Source: Martinezella hainanensis
GTDB lineage: Bacteria; Pseudomonadota; Alphaproteobacteria; Rhizobiales; Rhizobiaceae
Reading direction: 5' to 3'
Length of the DNA stretch: 64,000 nucleotides
Assembly (NCBI RefSeq): GCF_900094555.1
Contig: NZ_FMAC01000007.1
Coordinates: 186,001-250,000, forward strand
Shown here: positions 18,577 through 26,839 of the stretch, piece by piece
Layout of the letters: each line of letters begins with the position of its first letter
Numbering within the stretch: position 1 is the stretch's first letter
Position numbers and translations under genes: made by a program
The notes under the pieces: model-generated
Told to the model about the DNA's origin: nothing
Seen by the model: the letters and a program-made list of their open reading frames with translations, nothing else
Databases searched by the model: none

Positions 18577-19218
18577 CTATGCGCGCCGAAAGACCCGTTG
18601 CTTGGCGCCGACCCAATCGAGAAAAGTCAGCACTCCCCCCAAAGCCAGGAGGGCTGATGCCAGCAGCCCCATGTTCAGCAATACCTCTTCAAGGCCGATA
18701 TCGCGAACATCCAGGAATGGGTAAGGGTAGAAGTGCGAGATATATCCATGCGCAAGCGTGTAAACAGAATAGGCCGCGGGAAAAGCCAGCCACCAGAGCA
18801 CATCGCGCCAGGAAAGCTTGCCGCGCTCACTTAGAAAAATCCAATCCGCGGCGTACAGCAGCGGAACGCAATAATGGAGTATCTGGTCTCCCAGCAGCTG
18901 CCAACCGCGAGGGTGCCAAACATCCCTTAGCATCAAAACATAGACGATGCCGGCGATTCCCACGTAAAGAAGAAGGGCGCTTCGCACCGACGGCTTGTTC
19001 GCCCACTGGCCAATCGGCGAGAGCGGCGCAATTTGAGCGCAAAGCAGTGTCATGGCGAGCAGAAGATTGGATTGTATGGTGAAATAGCTGAAGAAATTCA
19101 CCGTCATTGTCAGCCGTGAAACGTGCATGCCCGGTATGATGGCGACATATGAGACGGCGACACCCGACAAAGCGAGCAGGACAAGCAGATAGCGATAGAT
19201 GCGGGTCAGGCCTGTCAT
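18577..19218 (-). CDS. Pr6Pr-family membrane protein
   Basis: This 213-residue protein has about six hydrophobic helices. The pattern FFSYFTIQSN near residue 43, a conserved LRDVWHPRGWQ loop and the HYCVPLLYAADW segment resemble the Pr6Pr (FAR-17a/AIG1-like) membrane family, whose bacterial function is unknown. It is convergent with the MFS gene and has no operon partner. Confidence 0.75.
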   Translation of the reverse strand: MTGLTRIYRYLLVLLALSGVAVSYVAIIPGMHVSRLTMTVNFFSYFTIQSNLLLAMTLLCAQIAPLSPIGQWANKPSVRSALLLYVGIAGIVYVLMLRDVWHPRGWQLLGDQILHYCVPLLYAADWIFLSERGKLSWRDVLWWLAFPAAYSVYTLAHGYISHFYPYPFLDVRDIGLEEVLLNMGLLASALLALGGVLTFLDWVGAKQRVFRRA

Positions 19219-19336
19219 GAAGTTCCTGCTATCGATTTTGAAACGATACCAATTTTGTACTCGATGTCATGCTCACTTACTTGATTGCCCGTGCTGTGCC
19301 ATGTCGCGTAGCACCTAATCCCCAGTTTCCGGCAGA

Positions 19337-20551
19337 CTAAGCGTCATACCGCTTGAAAGCGAGGACTGCATTCAATCCGCCAAAGGCAAAGGAGTTGCTC
19401 AATGCCACGCGGATTGGCTGAGAGCGAGCCGTGTTGGGCACGATATCGAGATCGCATTCCGGATCGCTCACGGTGAAATTGGCGGTCGGCGGTATTGTCT
19501 CGGTCTTTAAGGCAAGCGCCGTGGCGACCGCCTCCAGCGCTCCGGCGGCACCAAGCGTGTGGCCGTGGACCGCCTTGGTCGAGCTGACCGCGATCTGATC
19601 CGCGCGGCCATCAAAAACCGTGCGGATGGCGCGGCATTCCATCGCATCGTTCGTCGGCGTACCGGTGCCATGTGCATTGATGTAATCGACGGACGCAAGC
19701 TCAAGCGCTGCATCCTTCAGAGCCGACTGCATCGCCCTGACCGGTCCATCCAGCTGCGGTTGAGTGAGATGATGTGCATCGGCGGACATGCCGAAGCCAA
19801 CGATTTCCGCATAGATCTTCGCGCCACGTGCAATGGCGGCTTCAAGAGGTTCGAGCACCAGTATCGCGCCGGCCTCGCCTAGATTCAGGCCTTGTCTGTC
19901 CTTGGAAAAGGGCCGGCAAGGCTCGGGATCGACAACCTGCAGCGCATCCCATGCCTTCAGATAGCCGAAGCTGAAAGGCGCTTCGCTCCCCCCGGCGATG
20001 GCCAGATCAAGCGTGCCCTGGCGCACCATCCAGAAAGCCTGGCCGATCGCGTGCGCCGAGGAGGCGCATGCCGTCGAAAGCGTGAAAGACGGGCCGGTCA
20101 GGCCGAACTCCATCGAAATCGCAACCGTCGCCGCGCAAGGCATCACTTTTGGAATGGTAACCGGATTGACCGGCCGCGCCGTGCTGCCATAGAGCCTCAG
20201 AAAGGCTTCATCCTGGGTTGCCTGCCCGCCGATCGTCGAGCCGGTAATGACGCCCGTATTGCGCTTGAGCGTCTCGGTCCACTCGATCCCCGCATCCCCT
20301 ATCGCCTCGTGAGCGGCCGACAAGGCCAATTGCGCGAAGCGATCGAGATAGCCGAGCTTCTTGCGATTGATCTGCTGGTCCGGTTGAAAATTACGCGCAA
20401 CAGCGCCATGCCGGATATTGAGACGGCTTTCGTCGAATCCTTCCAGCGGACCGAAACAATGCCGTCCAGTTTTGACGGCCTGCCAGAATGGCTCAACTCC
20501 ATTGCCCGTTCCGGCAACGACGCCCATTCCGGTAATCGCTACTCTGCGCAT
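19337..20551 (-). CDS. Beta-ketoacyl-ACP synthase (FabF/NodE-like)
   Basis: This 404-residue condensing enzyme joins malonyl-ACP to an acyl chain. The catalytic triad is intact: Cys162 (STACASS), His294 (NAHGTGT) and His331 (VHGHTLGAAG), with Lys326. AGGAGA precedes the ATG. It faces a divergent free-standing acyl carrier protein 96 bp away, so the two probably serve one specialised acyl product rather than bulk fatty acid synthesis. NodE/NodF is the known rhizobial precedent for a ketosynthase plus dedicated ACP, but no other nodulation gene is in the window. The exact product is unknown. Confidence 0.9.
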   Translation of the reverse strand: MRRVAITGMGVVAGTGNGVEPFWQAVKTGRHCFGPLEGFDESRLNIRHGAVARNFQPDQQINRKKLGYLDRFAQLALSAAHEAIGDAGIEWTETLKRNTGVITGSTIGGQATQDEAFLRLYGSTARPVNPVTIPKVMPCAATVAISMEFGLTGPSFTLSTACASSAHAIGQAFWMVRQGTLDLAIAGGSEAPFSFGYLKAWDALQVVDPEPCRPFSKDRQGLNLGEAGAILVLEPLEAAIARGAKIYAEIVGFGMSADAHHLTQPQLDGPVRAMQSALKDAALELASVDYINAHGTGTPTNDAMECRAIRTVFDGRADQIAVSSTKAVHGHTLGAAGALEAVATALALKTETIPPTANFTVSDPECDLDIVPNTARSQPIRVALSNSFAFGGLNAVLAFKRYDA

Positions 20552-20647
20552 GCTATTCTCCTCAGCGTCTCGACATCGACATTTCAGCCCAGCTTAATCT
20601 TGCGATGGAATAACCGGTTTCCCGCAACCAGTTTTGTGGAGAGATAA

Positions 20648-20932
20648 ATGACTGAGCCACACCCTCCTATCGCCGACAAGCTGCGCGACCTAATCGCGGA
20701 TTTTCTCGGCGTTCCGCCTGCTGAATTGACGCCGGAGCGGAAGCTGGAAGAATTCAACGTCGACTCGTTCGATTTCATCGAAATTCTGTATCTCATTGAA
20801 GATAAGACAGGCCTTGAAATCCCCGCCAGCCCCACCGAACTCCGCGGCAAGATCGACTGTATTGGAGACATCTATCGTCTCGCAGAAGAATACGCGATTG
20901 CGGCAAATCAAAAGCAAGCATCGAACGGCTGA
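20648..20932 (+). CDS. Acyl carrier protein, specialised
   Basis: This 94-residue ACP carries its acyl chain on 4'-phosphopantetheine at Ser40 (NVDSFDFIE). The attachment motif is DSF rather than the usual DSL of housekeeping AcpP, and the C-terminal tail is longer than in AcpP. The four-helix pattern is clear. GGAGA lies seven bases before the ATG. Its neighbour is the divergent ketosynthase, which suggests a dedicated pathway. Confidence 0.88.
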   Translation: MTEPHPPIADKLRDLIADFLGVPPAELTPERKLEEFNVDSFDFIEILYLIEDKTGLEIPASPTELRGKIDCIGDIYRLAEEYAIAANQKQASNG

Positions 20933-21075
20933 AGAAATCCTTCGGCTCTGACGCGACGCTGATCGATGCATGCCGTCATCGAGCGGCGAGCTGTCGGCCC
21001 GCCGCCCTTTCTGCCGAATGACGTGATGTTTTTCGAGCTGGCCTTCTCTATGAGGCCAGACACGGCGGCCCTGTC

Positions 21076-22380
21076 TCAGCCGAGCTCGGGGATCGGAATG
21101 CCGAAGGTCTGGAGAAGCAGAACCACGTTGAGGCACAGGATGACGATGGTGCCGACGATCGCGGCGATATCGGTCAGCCGGCCGTTTGCGAAGTCCCCCA
21201 TGATGGCGCGGCTGCGCGTGAACATGACCAGCGCGATCATTGGAACCGGCAGCGCGAAGGACAAGACGACCTGGCTGTAAAGCAGGGCGTCGGTCGTATT
21301 GACCCCGAAGAGGACGACCACGAAGGCCGGCAGCATCGTCACGAGACGACGCACCCAGATCGGGATGCGGAAGCCGACAAAGCCCTGCATGATCATCTGG
21401 CCGGCCATCGTGCCAACGGCCGACGACGAAATGCCGGACGCCATCAGCGACACGAGGAAGACGGCGGCTGCGGCACCACCCAGAAGCGGCGTCAGCATGT
21501 GATAGGCGGTCTCGATCTCGGCAACCTCCGGATGGCCGGCATGAAAGGCAGCGGACGCCATGACCACCATGGCGATATTGACGGCACCGGCCACAGCCAG
21601 CGCGATGATGCATTCCCAATTCGAAAAGCGGACCAGCTTGCGCCGCTCGAAATTGTTGCGCGCCGGCGCGCGATGCTGCGTGAGACCGGAATGCAGATAG
21701 ACGGCATGCGGCATGACCGTCGCGCCGATGATGCCGACGGAGATCGTCAGCGCGGTCATGTCAGGCATGGAAGGGGTTATCAGCCCCATGCCGACCTGCC
21801 CCCAGGCGACCGGCGCGATGAACATCTCGATCACGTAGCAGAGGCCGATGACGGCCACCAGCGCGCCAATGATGAGCTCCATCGGCCGGAAACCACGGCC
21901 CTCGAACAAGAGGACGCCATAGGTGACGATGGCGGTCACCGTCATCCCCGCCAGAAGAGGCATATGGAAAAGCAGCGATAGCCCAATGGCGCCGCCAAGG
22001 AACTCGGCCAGATCGGTCGCCATGGCCGCGACCTCGCTGACGATCCACATCGCGATGCGAACCGGCGTCGAAAACTGATCATGGCATATCTCGGCGAGAT
22101 TGCGGCCGGTGACGATGCCAAGCTTGGCGGACAGCGCCTGGAACAGCATGGCGATCAAATTCGCCATCAGCACCACCCATAGCAACGAATAACCATAGCT
22201 GGATCCGGCCTGGATGTTCGTCGCGAAGTTGCCGGGGTCCATGTAGGCGATGGAGGTGATCATGGCGGGGCCGGCAAAGAGCAACATCGCACGGACACCT
22301 CGCCGCCGTCCGGCAAGCACCTCTCGAATCTGCTCATCGGTCCGCTCCGACAATGTCGGCTGCCTCACTATTTCCGTCAT
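21076..22380 (-). CDS. mntH: Nramp-type Mn(II)/H+ symporter
   Basis: This 434-residue transporter has about 11 helices. Metal-binding motifs are visible: DPGN (Asp48 to Asn51) in helix 1 and MPHAVYLHS in helix 6, the classic Nramp pair. It imports Mn2+ (and possibly Fe2+) driven by protons. ATG 22380 (MTEIVRQ) has GGAG at good spacing; the frame extends to 22425 without one. It is divergent from sitABCD across a short region with a Mur-type box, so the two importers are probably co-regulated. Confidence 0.92.
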   Translation of the reverse strand: MTEIVRQPTLSERTDEQIREVLAGRRRGVRAMLLFAGPAMITSIAYMDPGNFATNIQAGSSYGYSLLWVVLMANLIAMLFQALSAKLGIVTGRNLAEICHDQFSTPVRIAMWIVSEVAAMATDLAEFLGGAIGLSLLFHMPLLAGMTVTAIVTYGVLLFEGRGFRPMELIIGALVAVIGLCYVIEMFIAPVAWGQVGMGLITPSMPDMTALTISVGIIGATVMPHAVYLHSGLTQHRAPARNNFERRKLVRFSNWECIIALAVAGAVNIAMVVMASAAFHAGHPEVAEIETAYHMLTPLLGGAAAAVFLVSLMASGISSSAVGTMAGQMIMQGFVGFRIPIWVRRLVTMLPAFVVVLFGVNTTDALLYSQVVLSFALPVPMIALVMFTRSRAIMGDFANGRLTDIAAIVGTIVILCLNVVLLLQTFGIPIPELG

Positions 22381-22420
22381 CGCATTTCTCCAGCCTGGGG
22401 GTCTGTCGCCGATTTCTACT

Positions 22421-22441
22421 TGCAACTCATTCTTAATTGCA
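22421..22441. promoter_or_regulatory. Possible second Mur-type box
   Basis: TGCAAC-N9-ATTGCA is a near-perfect dyad (five of six arm positions pair) in the mntH/sitA gap, closer to the mntH start. It shares the TGCAA/TTGCA core with the box at 22472-22500. Confidence 0.4.
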
Positions 22442-22471
22442 CGATATGGGAAATCGGGCGGCCGTCAACCA

Positions 22472-22500
22472 TTTTTGCAAATCACTATCATTTGCAAAAA
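22472..22500. promoter_or_regulatory. Mur/Fur-type operator upstream of sitABCD
   Basis: TTTTTGCAAAT, seven bases, then ATTTGCAAAAA: two perfect 11-base inverted arms. This resembles the Mn-responsive sequence bound by Mur in rhizobia (AT-rich, TGCAAAT core). It lies 55 bases before the sitA start. A Fur-family regulator gene sits at the other end of the operon. Confidence 0.8.
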
Positions 22501-22554
22501 GAACAAAGCTGCCCCTAGATGCAATTAAGTCTCAATATTGACAAGGAGGTAGGC

Positions 22555-23475
22555 ATGTTCGGCAAGGTGAGACGGTCCGCCCTGGCCGGAATCGCGGGCA
22601 CAGCATTTGCCGTCGCACTGGCAGCGGCCCCGGTCGCGGCTCAAGAAAAATTCAAGGCGGTCACGACCTTCACGATCATCGCCGACATGGCAAGGAATGT
22701 TGCGGGCGATGCCGCGATTGTCGAATCCATCACCAAACCTGGCGCGGAGATCCACGAATACCAGCCGACGCCCGGCGATATTCAGCGGGCGCAGGGGGCA
22801 AGGCTCATTTTCTCGAACGGCCTCAATCTGGAGCTATGGTTCCAGAAGTTCTACCGGAACCTCAAGGATGTCCCGGACGTCGTCGTCTCGACCGGCATAG
22901 AGCCGATGGGCATTACGGAAGGCCCCTATGAGGGCAAGCCCAATCCGCATGCCTGGATGTCGCCCGAAAACGCAATTGTCTATGTCGACAATATCCGCGA
23001 TGCCTTCGTCAAGTACGACCCGGAGAACGCAAACACCTACAAGGCCAATGCCGAAGCCTATAAGGAAAAGATCAAGGCAACGGTCGCTCCGATCCGCGAA
23101 ACGCTCGACAAGATCCCGCAGGACAAGCGCTGGCTGGTCTCGAGCGAAGGCGCATTTTCCTATCTCGCCCGCGATTTCGGCCTGAAGGAGCTCTATCTCT
23201 GGCCGATCAATGCCGACCAGCAGGGCACGCCGCAGCAGGTGCGCAAGGTTGTCGATACCGTCAGGAAAAACCGGATTCCCACCGTCTTCAGCGAAAGCAC
23301 GGTTTCGGACAAGCCGGCCCGCCAGGTCGCCCGCGAAACAGGCGCTCATTATGGCGGCGTGCTTTACGTCGATTCGCTGAGCGAAACCGACGGGCCGGTG
23401 CCGACCTATCTCGACCTTCTGCGGGTGACTTCCGGGACACTCGCCAAGGGCCTGACTGAGGGTCTACCGCAATGA
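22555..23475 (+). CDS. sitA: Mn ABC transporter, metal-binding protein
   Basis: This is a periplasmic metal-binding protein of the cluster A-I (ZnuA/SitA) family, 306 residues, with a signal peptide ending near residue 29 (APVAAQ). Likely metal ligands are His67, His132, Glu198 and Asp273, the HHED set expected for Mn/Fe binders. It has no long His-rich loop, which argues against zinc. ATG 22555 is preceded by AAGGAGG; the frame opening at 22519 has none. The stop overlaps the next start by four bases. Confidence 0.92.
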   Translation: MFGKVRRSALAGIAGTAFAVALAAAPVAAQEKFKAVTTFTIIADMARNVAGDAAIVESITKPGAEIHEYQPTPGDIQRAQGARLIFSNGLNLELWFQKFYRNLKDVPDVVVSTGIEPMGITEGPYEGKPNPHAWMSPENAIVYVDNIRDAFVKYDPENANTYKANAEAYKEKIKATVAPIRETLDKIPQDKRWLVSSEGAFSYLARDFGLKELYLWPINADQQGTPQQVRKVVDTVRKNRIPTVFSESTVSDKPARQVARETGAHYGGVLYVDSLSETDGPVPTYLDLLRVTSGTLAKGLTEGLPQ

Positions 23476-24377
23476 GCCACTCCTTCAGTCGCCTTGACAC
23501 GCCCGCATCCGAAGATGCGGGTTCGGGCATTGCGGTCAGGAATGCCGCCGTCACCTATCGCAACGGCCACACAGCGCTCAGGAACGCCAGCTTTTGCATT
23601 CCGAAGGGAACGATCGCTGCGCTGGTCGGGGTGAACGGCTCGGGCAAATCCACCCTGTTCAAGGCCATCATGGGCTTTGTCCGGCTCGCAAAAGGCGAAA
23701 TCCGCGTGCTCGGCATGCCGATCAAGGACGCCCTGCGCAGAAACTTTGTCGCTTATGTGCCGCAGGCCGAGGAGGTCGACTGGAATTTTCCGGTTCTGGT
23801 CGAGGATGTCGTGATGATGGGGCGCTATGGCCATATGGGCATGATGCGCATCGCGAAAGCGGCCGATCACGAGGCCGTCGCCGCCGCGCTTGCCCGCGTC
23901 AACATGGGTGAATTTCGCAAGCGCCAGATCGGCGAGCTCTCCGGCGGGCAGAAGAAGCGGGTCTTCCTCGCGCGTGCGCTGGCGCAGGACGGCCGTGTGA
24001 TCCTTCTGGACGAACCGTTCACCGGCGTCGACGTCAAGACCGAGGAACAGATCATCAAGCTCCTCCGCGAATTGCGAGATGAAGGCCGCGTGATGCTGGT
24101 GTCGACCCACAATCTCGGCTCCGTGCCGGAGTTCTGCGACCGGACCATTCTCATCAAGGGCACGGTTCTCGCCCATGGGCCGACCGCCGACACGTTCACG
24201 CAGGAGAATCTGGAGAAAGCCTTCGGAGGCGTGCTGCGTCATTTCGTGCTGAACCGGCCACCAGATGGCGGGAAGGCTGCGGTCCGCGTGCTCGGCGACG
24301 ACGAACGCCCGCTGATCCTCGAGGGCGGAAAGACTGTCGATCGACGAGCGGAAGTCGATGGAGGAGATCGGGAATGA
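23472..24377 (+). CDS. sitB: Mn ABC transporter, ATP-binding protein
   Basis: This 301-residue ATPase has Walker A GVNGSGKST (near residue 57), the Q-loop in YVPQAEEVDW, signature LSGGQKKRVFLARAL and Walker B VILLDEPFTGVD. The WNFPV after the Q-loop is typical of manganese/zinc type importers. ATGA overlap with sitA (23472-23475) and with sitC (24374-24377) indicates translational coupling. Confidence 0.93.
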   Translation: MSHSFSRLDTPASEDAGSGIAVRNAAVTYRNGHTALRNASFCIPKGTIAALVGVNGSGKSTLFKAIMGFVRLAKGEIRVLGMPIKDALRRNFVAYVPQAEEVDWNFPVLVEDVVMMGRYGHMGMMRIAKAADHEAVAAALARVNMGEFRKRQIGELSGGQKKRVFLARALAQDGRVILLDEPFTGVDVKTEEQIIKLLRELRDEGRVMLVSTHNLGSVPEFCDRTILIKGTVLAHGPTADTFTQENLEKAFGGVLRHFVLNRPPDGGKAAVRVLGDDERPLILEGGKTVDRRAEVDGGDRE

Positions 24378-25234
24378 CGGCCGGCATGCTCGAACCCTTT
24401 GCCTACGAGTACATGTTGAACGCCATGTGGGTCTCCGCTCTTGTCGGCGGCGTCTGCGCATTTCTGTCCTGCTATCTCATGCTCAAGGGCTGGTCGCTTA
24501 TCGGCGACGCACTTTCGCATGCAATCGTACCGGGGGTCGCGGGGGCTTACATGCTCGGGCTCCCCTTCTCTCTCGGCGCCTTCTTCTCGGGCGGCTTAAC
24601 AGCCGGCGCGATGCTCTTTCTCAACCAGCGAACCAGGCTGCGGGAGGATACGATCATCGGCCTGACCTTCTCTTCCTTCTTCGCGCTTGGCCTGTTCATG
24701 GTGTCCCTGAAGCCAATGGCGGTGAACATACAGACGATCGTTCTCGGCAATGTGCTCGCCATTACGCCGGGAGACACATTGCAGCTTGCGATCATCGGCT
24801 TCGTCTCGCTCGCCATCCTGCTGATCAAGTGGAAGGACCTGATGGTGACCTTCTTTGACGAGAGCCATGCGCGCTCCATCGGGCTCAATCCGACCGCACT
24901 GAAGCTGATGTTCTTCACGCTGCTCTCGGCCTCGACGGTCGCAGCCCTCCAAACGGTCGGCGCCTTCCTCGTGATCTGCATGGTGGTAACGCCGGGCGCG
25001 ACGGCCTATCTGCTGACCGATCGCTTCCCGAAGCTATTGGTGATCGCCGTCGTCATTGGCTCGCTGACAAGCTTCGTCGGCGCCTATGCGAGCTACTTCC
25101 TCGATGGCGCGACCGGCGGCATCATCGTCGTCTTGCAAACGGCGATCTTCCTGATCGCATTCTTCTTCGCGCCCAAGCACGGAATGCTGGCCGCCCGCCG
25201 GCGGGCGATGCAGGCGCTGGAGGATGGACGATGA
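24374..25234 (+). CDS. sitC: Mn ABC transporter, permease SitC
   Basis: This 286-residue inner-membrane protein of the ABC-3 family has about eight helices, the GWSLIGDALSHAIVPGV motif near residue 40 and a DESHARSIGLNP coupling segment. It pairs with SitD to form the channel. ATGA overlaps on both sides tie it tightly into the operon. Confidence 0.93.
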   Translation: MTAGMLEPFAYEYMLNAMWVSALVGGVCAFLSCYLMLKGWSLIGDALSHAIVPGVAGAYMLGLPFSLGAFFSGGLTAGAMLFLNQRTRLREDTIIGLTFSSFFALGLFMVSLKPMAVNIQTIVLGNVLAITPGDTLQLAIIGFVSLAILLIKWKDLMVTFFDESHARSIGLNPTALKLMFFTLLSASTVAALQTVGAFLVICMVVTPGATAYLLTDRFPKLLVIAVVIGSLTSFVGAYASYFLDGATGGIIVVLQTAIFLIAFFFAPKHGMLAARRRAMQALEDGR

Positions 25235-26076
25235 GCTTGATCGACACCATCCTTTCCCCCATGCAGTTCGACTTCATGGTCAATGCGCTGGCGATCTCAA
25301 TGCTCGTTGCCGTGCCGATGGCGCTTCTTTCCTGCTTCCTGGTGCTGAAGGGCTGGTCGCTGATGGGCGACGCGATCAGTCATGCCGTCTTTCCCGGCGT
25401 GGTCGTCGCCTATATAGCCGGCTTTCCTCTTGCCGTCGGCGCATTCGCTGCCGGCATGTTCTGCGCCATCGCGACCGGCTTTTTGAAGGACAACAGCCGC
25501 ATCAAGCAGGATACGGTGATGGGCGTCGTCTTCTCTGGCATGTTCGGCCTCGGTCTCGTCCTCTATGTCAAAATCCGCTCCGAGGTGCATCTCGATCACA
25601 TCCTGTTTGGCGACATGCTCGGCGTTTCCTGGCACGATATCGGAATGGCAGCCGTCATCGCGGCGGTCACGGCTGTAATCATCGGCATCAAGTGGAAGGA
25701 TTTCCTCCTGCACGCGTTCGATCCGGCCCAGGCGCGCGCCATCGGCCTGCGGGTGACGCTGCTGCATTACGGATTGCTGGGGCTGATCTCGCTGACCATT
25801 GTCGGCGCCTTGCAGGCGGTCGGCCTCATCCTTGCGGTTGCCATGCTGATCGCTCCGGGAGCCATCGCCTTTCTGCTTGCCCGCAGGTTCAGCACGATGC
25901 TCGTTCTGGCGATGGCGATCGCCGTGATCGGCTCCTTTGCCGGCGTCTACCTGTCCTTCTTCATGGACAGCGCGCCGGCGCCGACCATCGTGCTCCTGCT
26001 TGCCATGGCCTTTGTCTTTGCCTTCGTTCGCGCCACCCGCAAGGCGGCATCGACCGATGCAACCGACGTCAGCTAG
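25231..26076 (+). CDS. sitD: Mn ABC transporter, permease SitD
   Basis: This 281-residue ABC-3 permease mirrors SitC: GWSLMGDAISHAVFPGV near residue 45 and DPAQARAIGLRV as coupling segment. It is the last gene of the sit operon, starting inside the sitC stop (ATGA). Its end faces the convergent mur gene 81 bases away. Confidence 0.92.
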   Translation: MSLIDTILSPMQFDFMVNALAISMLVAVPMALLSCFLVLKGWSLMGDAISHAVFPGVVVAYIAGFPLAVGAFAAGMFCAIATGFLKDNSRIKQDTVMGVVFSGMFGLGLVLYVKIRSEVHLDHILFGDMLGVSWHDIGMAAVIAAVTAVIIGIKWKDFLLHAFDPAQARAIGLRVTLLHYGLLGLISLTIVGALQAVGLILAVAMLIAPGAIAFLLARRFSTMLVLAMAIAVIGSFAGVYLSFFMDSAPAPTIVLLLAMAFVFAFVRATRKAASTDATDVS

Positions 26077-26157
26077 ATCCTCCGCAGGAAGGGAGCGGTA
26101 CGATGCCGCCCCGAGAACGCTATGCGTTGTGGACCGGCGGGTCCAAAACGGGCCTGA

Positions 26158-26598
26158 TCATCCCGCTTTTTTTGGGCCGCGCGTTCTCTTCAAGGGTTTG
26201 ACGTAGATTTCGAGCTTGTGCCCGACGATCTCGAAACCATGCTTTCGTGCGATCTCTTCCTGAAGCCGCTCGATTTCATCGGACCGGAATTCGATAATCG
26301 TGCCGGTTTCCATGTTGATCAGATGGTCGTGATGCTCCTGATCGGCAGTTTCGAAGCGTGCGGGGCCATTTCCAAAGGAATGGCGCTCGAGAATGCCGTT
26401 ATCCTCAAGGATGCTCAGCGTCCGGTAGACAGTGGCGATGGCGATGCCGGGATCGATTGCGGTGACGCGGCGATGAATTTCCAGCGCGTCGGGATGATCT
26501 GACGCCTCGGACAAAACCTTGGCTATCGCCTGCCTCGGAGCGGTCAGGCGCAGCCCCTTCTCCTTGCAAAGCCCGACAATATCTTTTTTTTCATCCAT
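26158..26598 (-). CDS. mur: Fur-family regulator, probably Mur (manganese uptake regulator)
   Basis: This 146-residue regulator has a Fur winged helix (residues 15-85, with ATVYRTLSILEDNGIL) and the metal-site motif EHHDHLINMETG at 88-99. The two Cys of the usual CxxC structural zinc site after HHDHL are absent, as is common in alphaproteobacterial Mur/Fur proteins. With Mn2+ bound it should repress sitABCD and mntH via the boxes at 22421-22500; this is from known rhizobial Mur behaviour and gene position. It is convergent with sitD. Confidence 0.85.
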   Translation of the reverse strand: MDEKKDIVGLCKEKGLRLTAPRQAIAKVLSEASDHPDALEIHRRVTAIDPGIAIATVYRTLSILEDNGILERHSFGNGPARFETADQEHHDHLINMETGTIIEFRSDEIERLQEEIARKHGFEIVGHKLEIYVKPLKRTRGPKKAG

Positions 26599-26839
26599 GG
26601 ATCAGAACCCAAATATCCTCGGCGTGCCGCAATTATCGTGATTCTGCGGCGATATTCCACGCCAAGCCTAGGCGCAACCTCATCTGCTTTACAGTCATCG
26701 TCACCGCGTCGCAACGATCCGGCGAAGACGTCTCAATTATCCCCGGGGACACACGACAGCTCTTCGCGGGATCGCCGCGCTGATATCACAACCCTCCCCC
26801 TTGAAGGCGATTAGCCTCTCGCAACCTTGAAAAAGATCG

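Noticed and set aside
19337..20932. Ketosynthase/ACP pair as true nodE/nodF
   Set aside because: No other nodulation gene or nod-box-like sequence is in the window, so the specific names are not justified.
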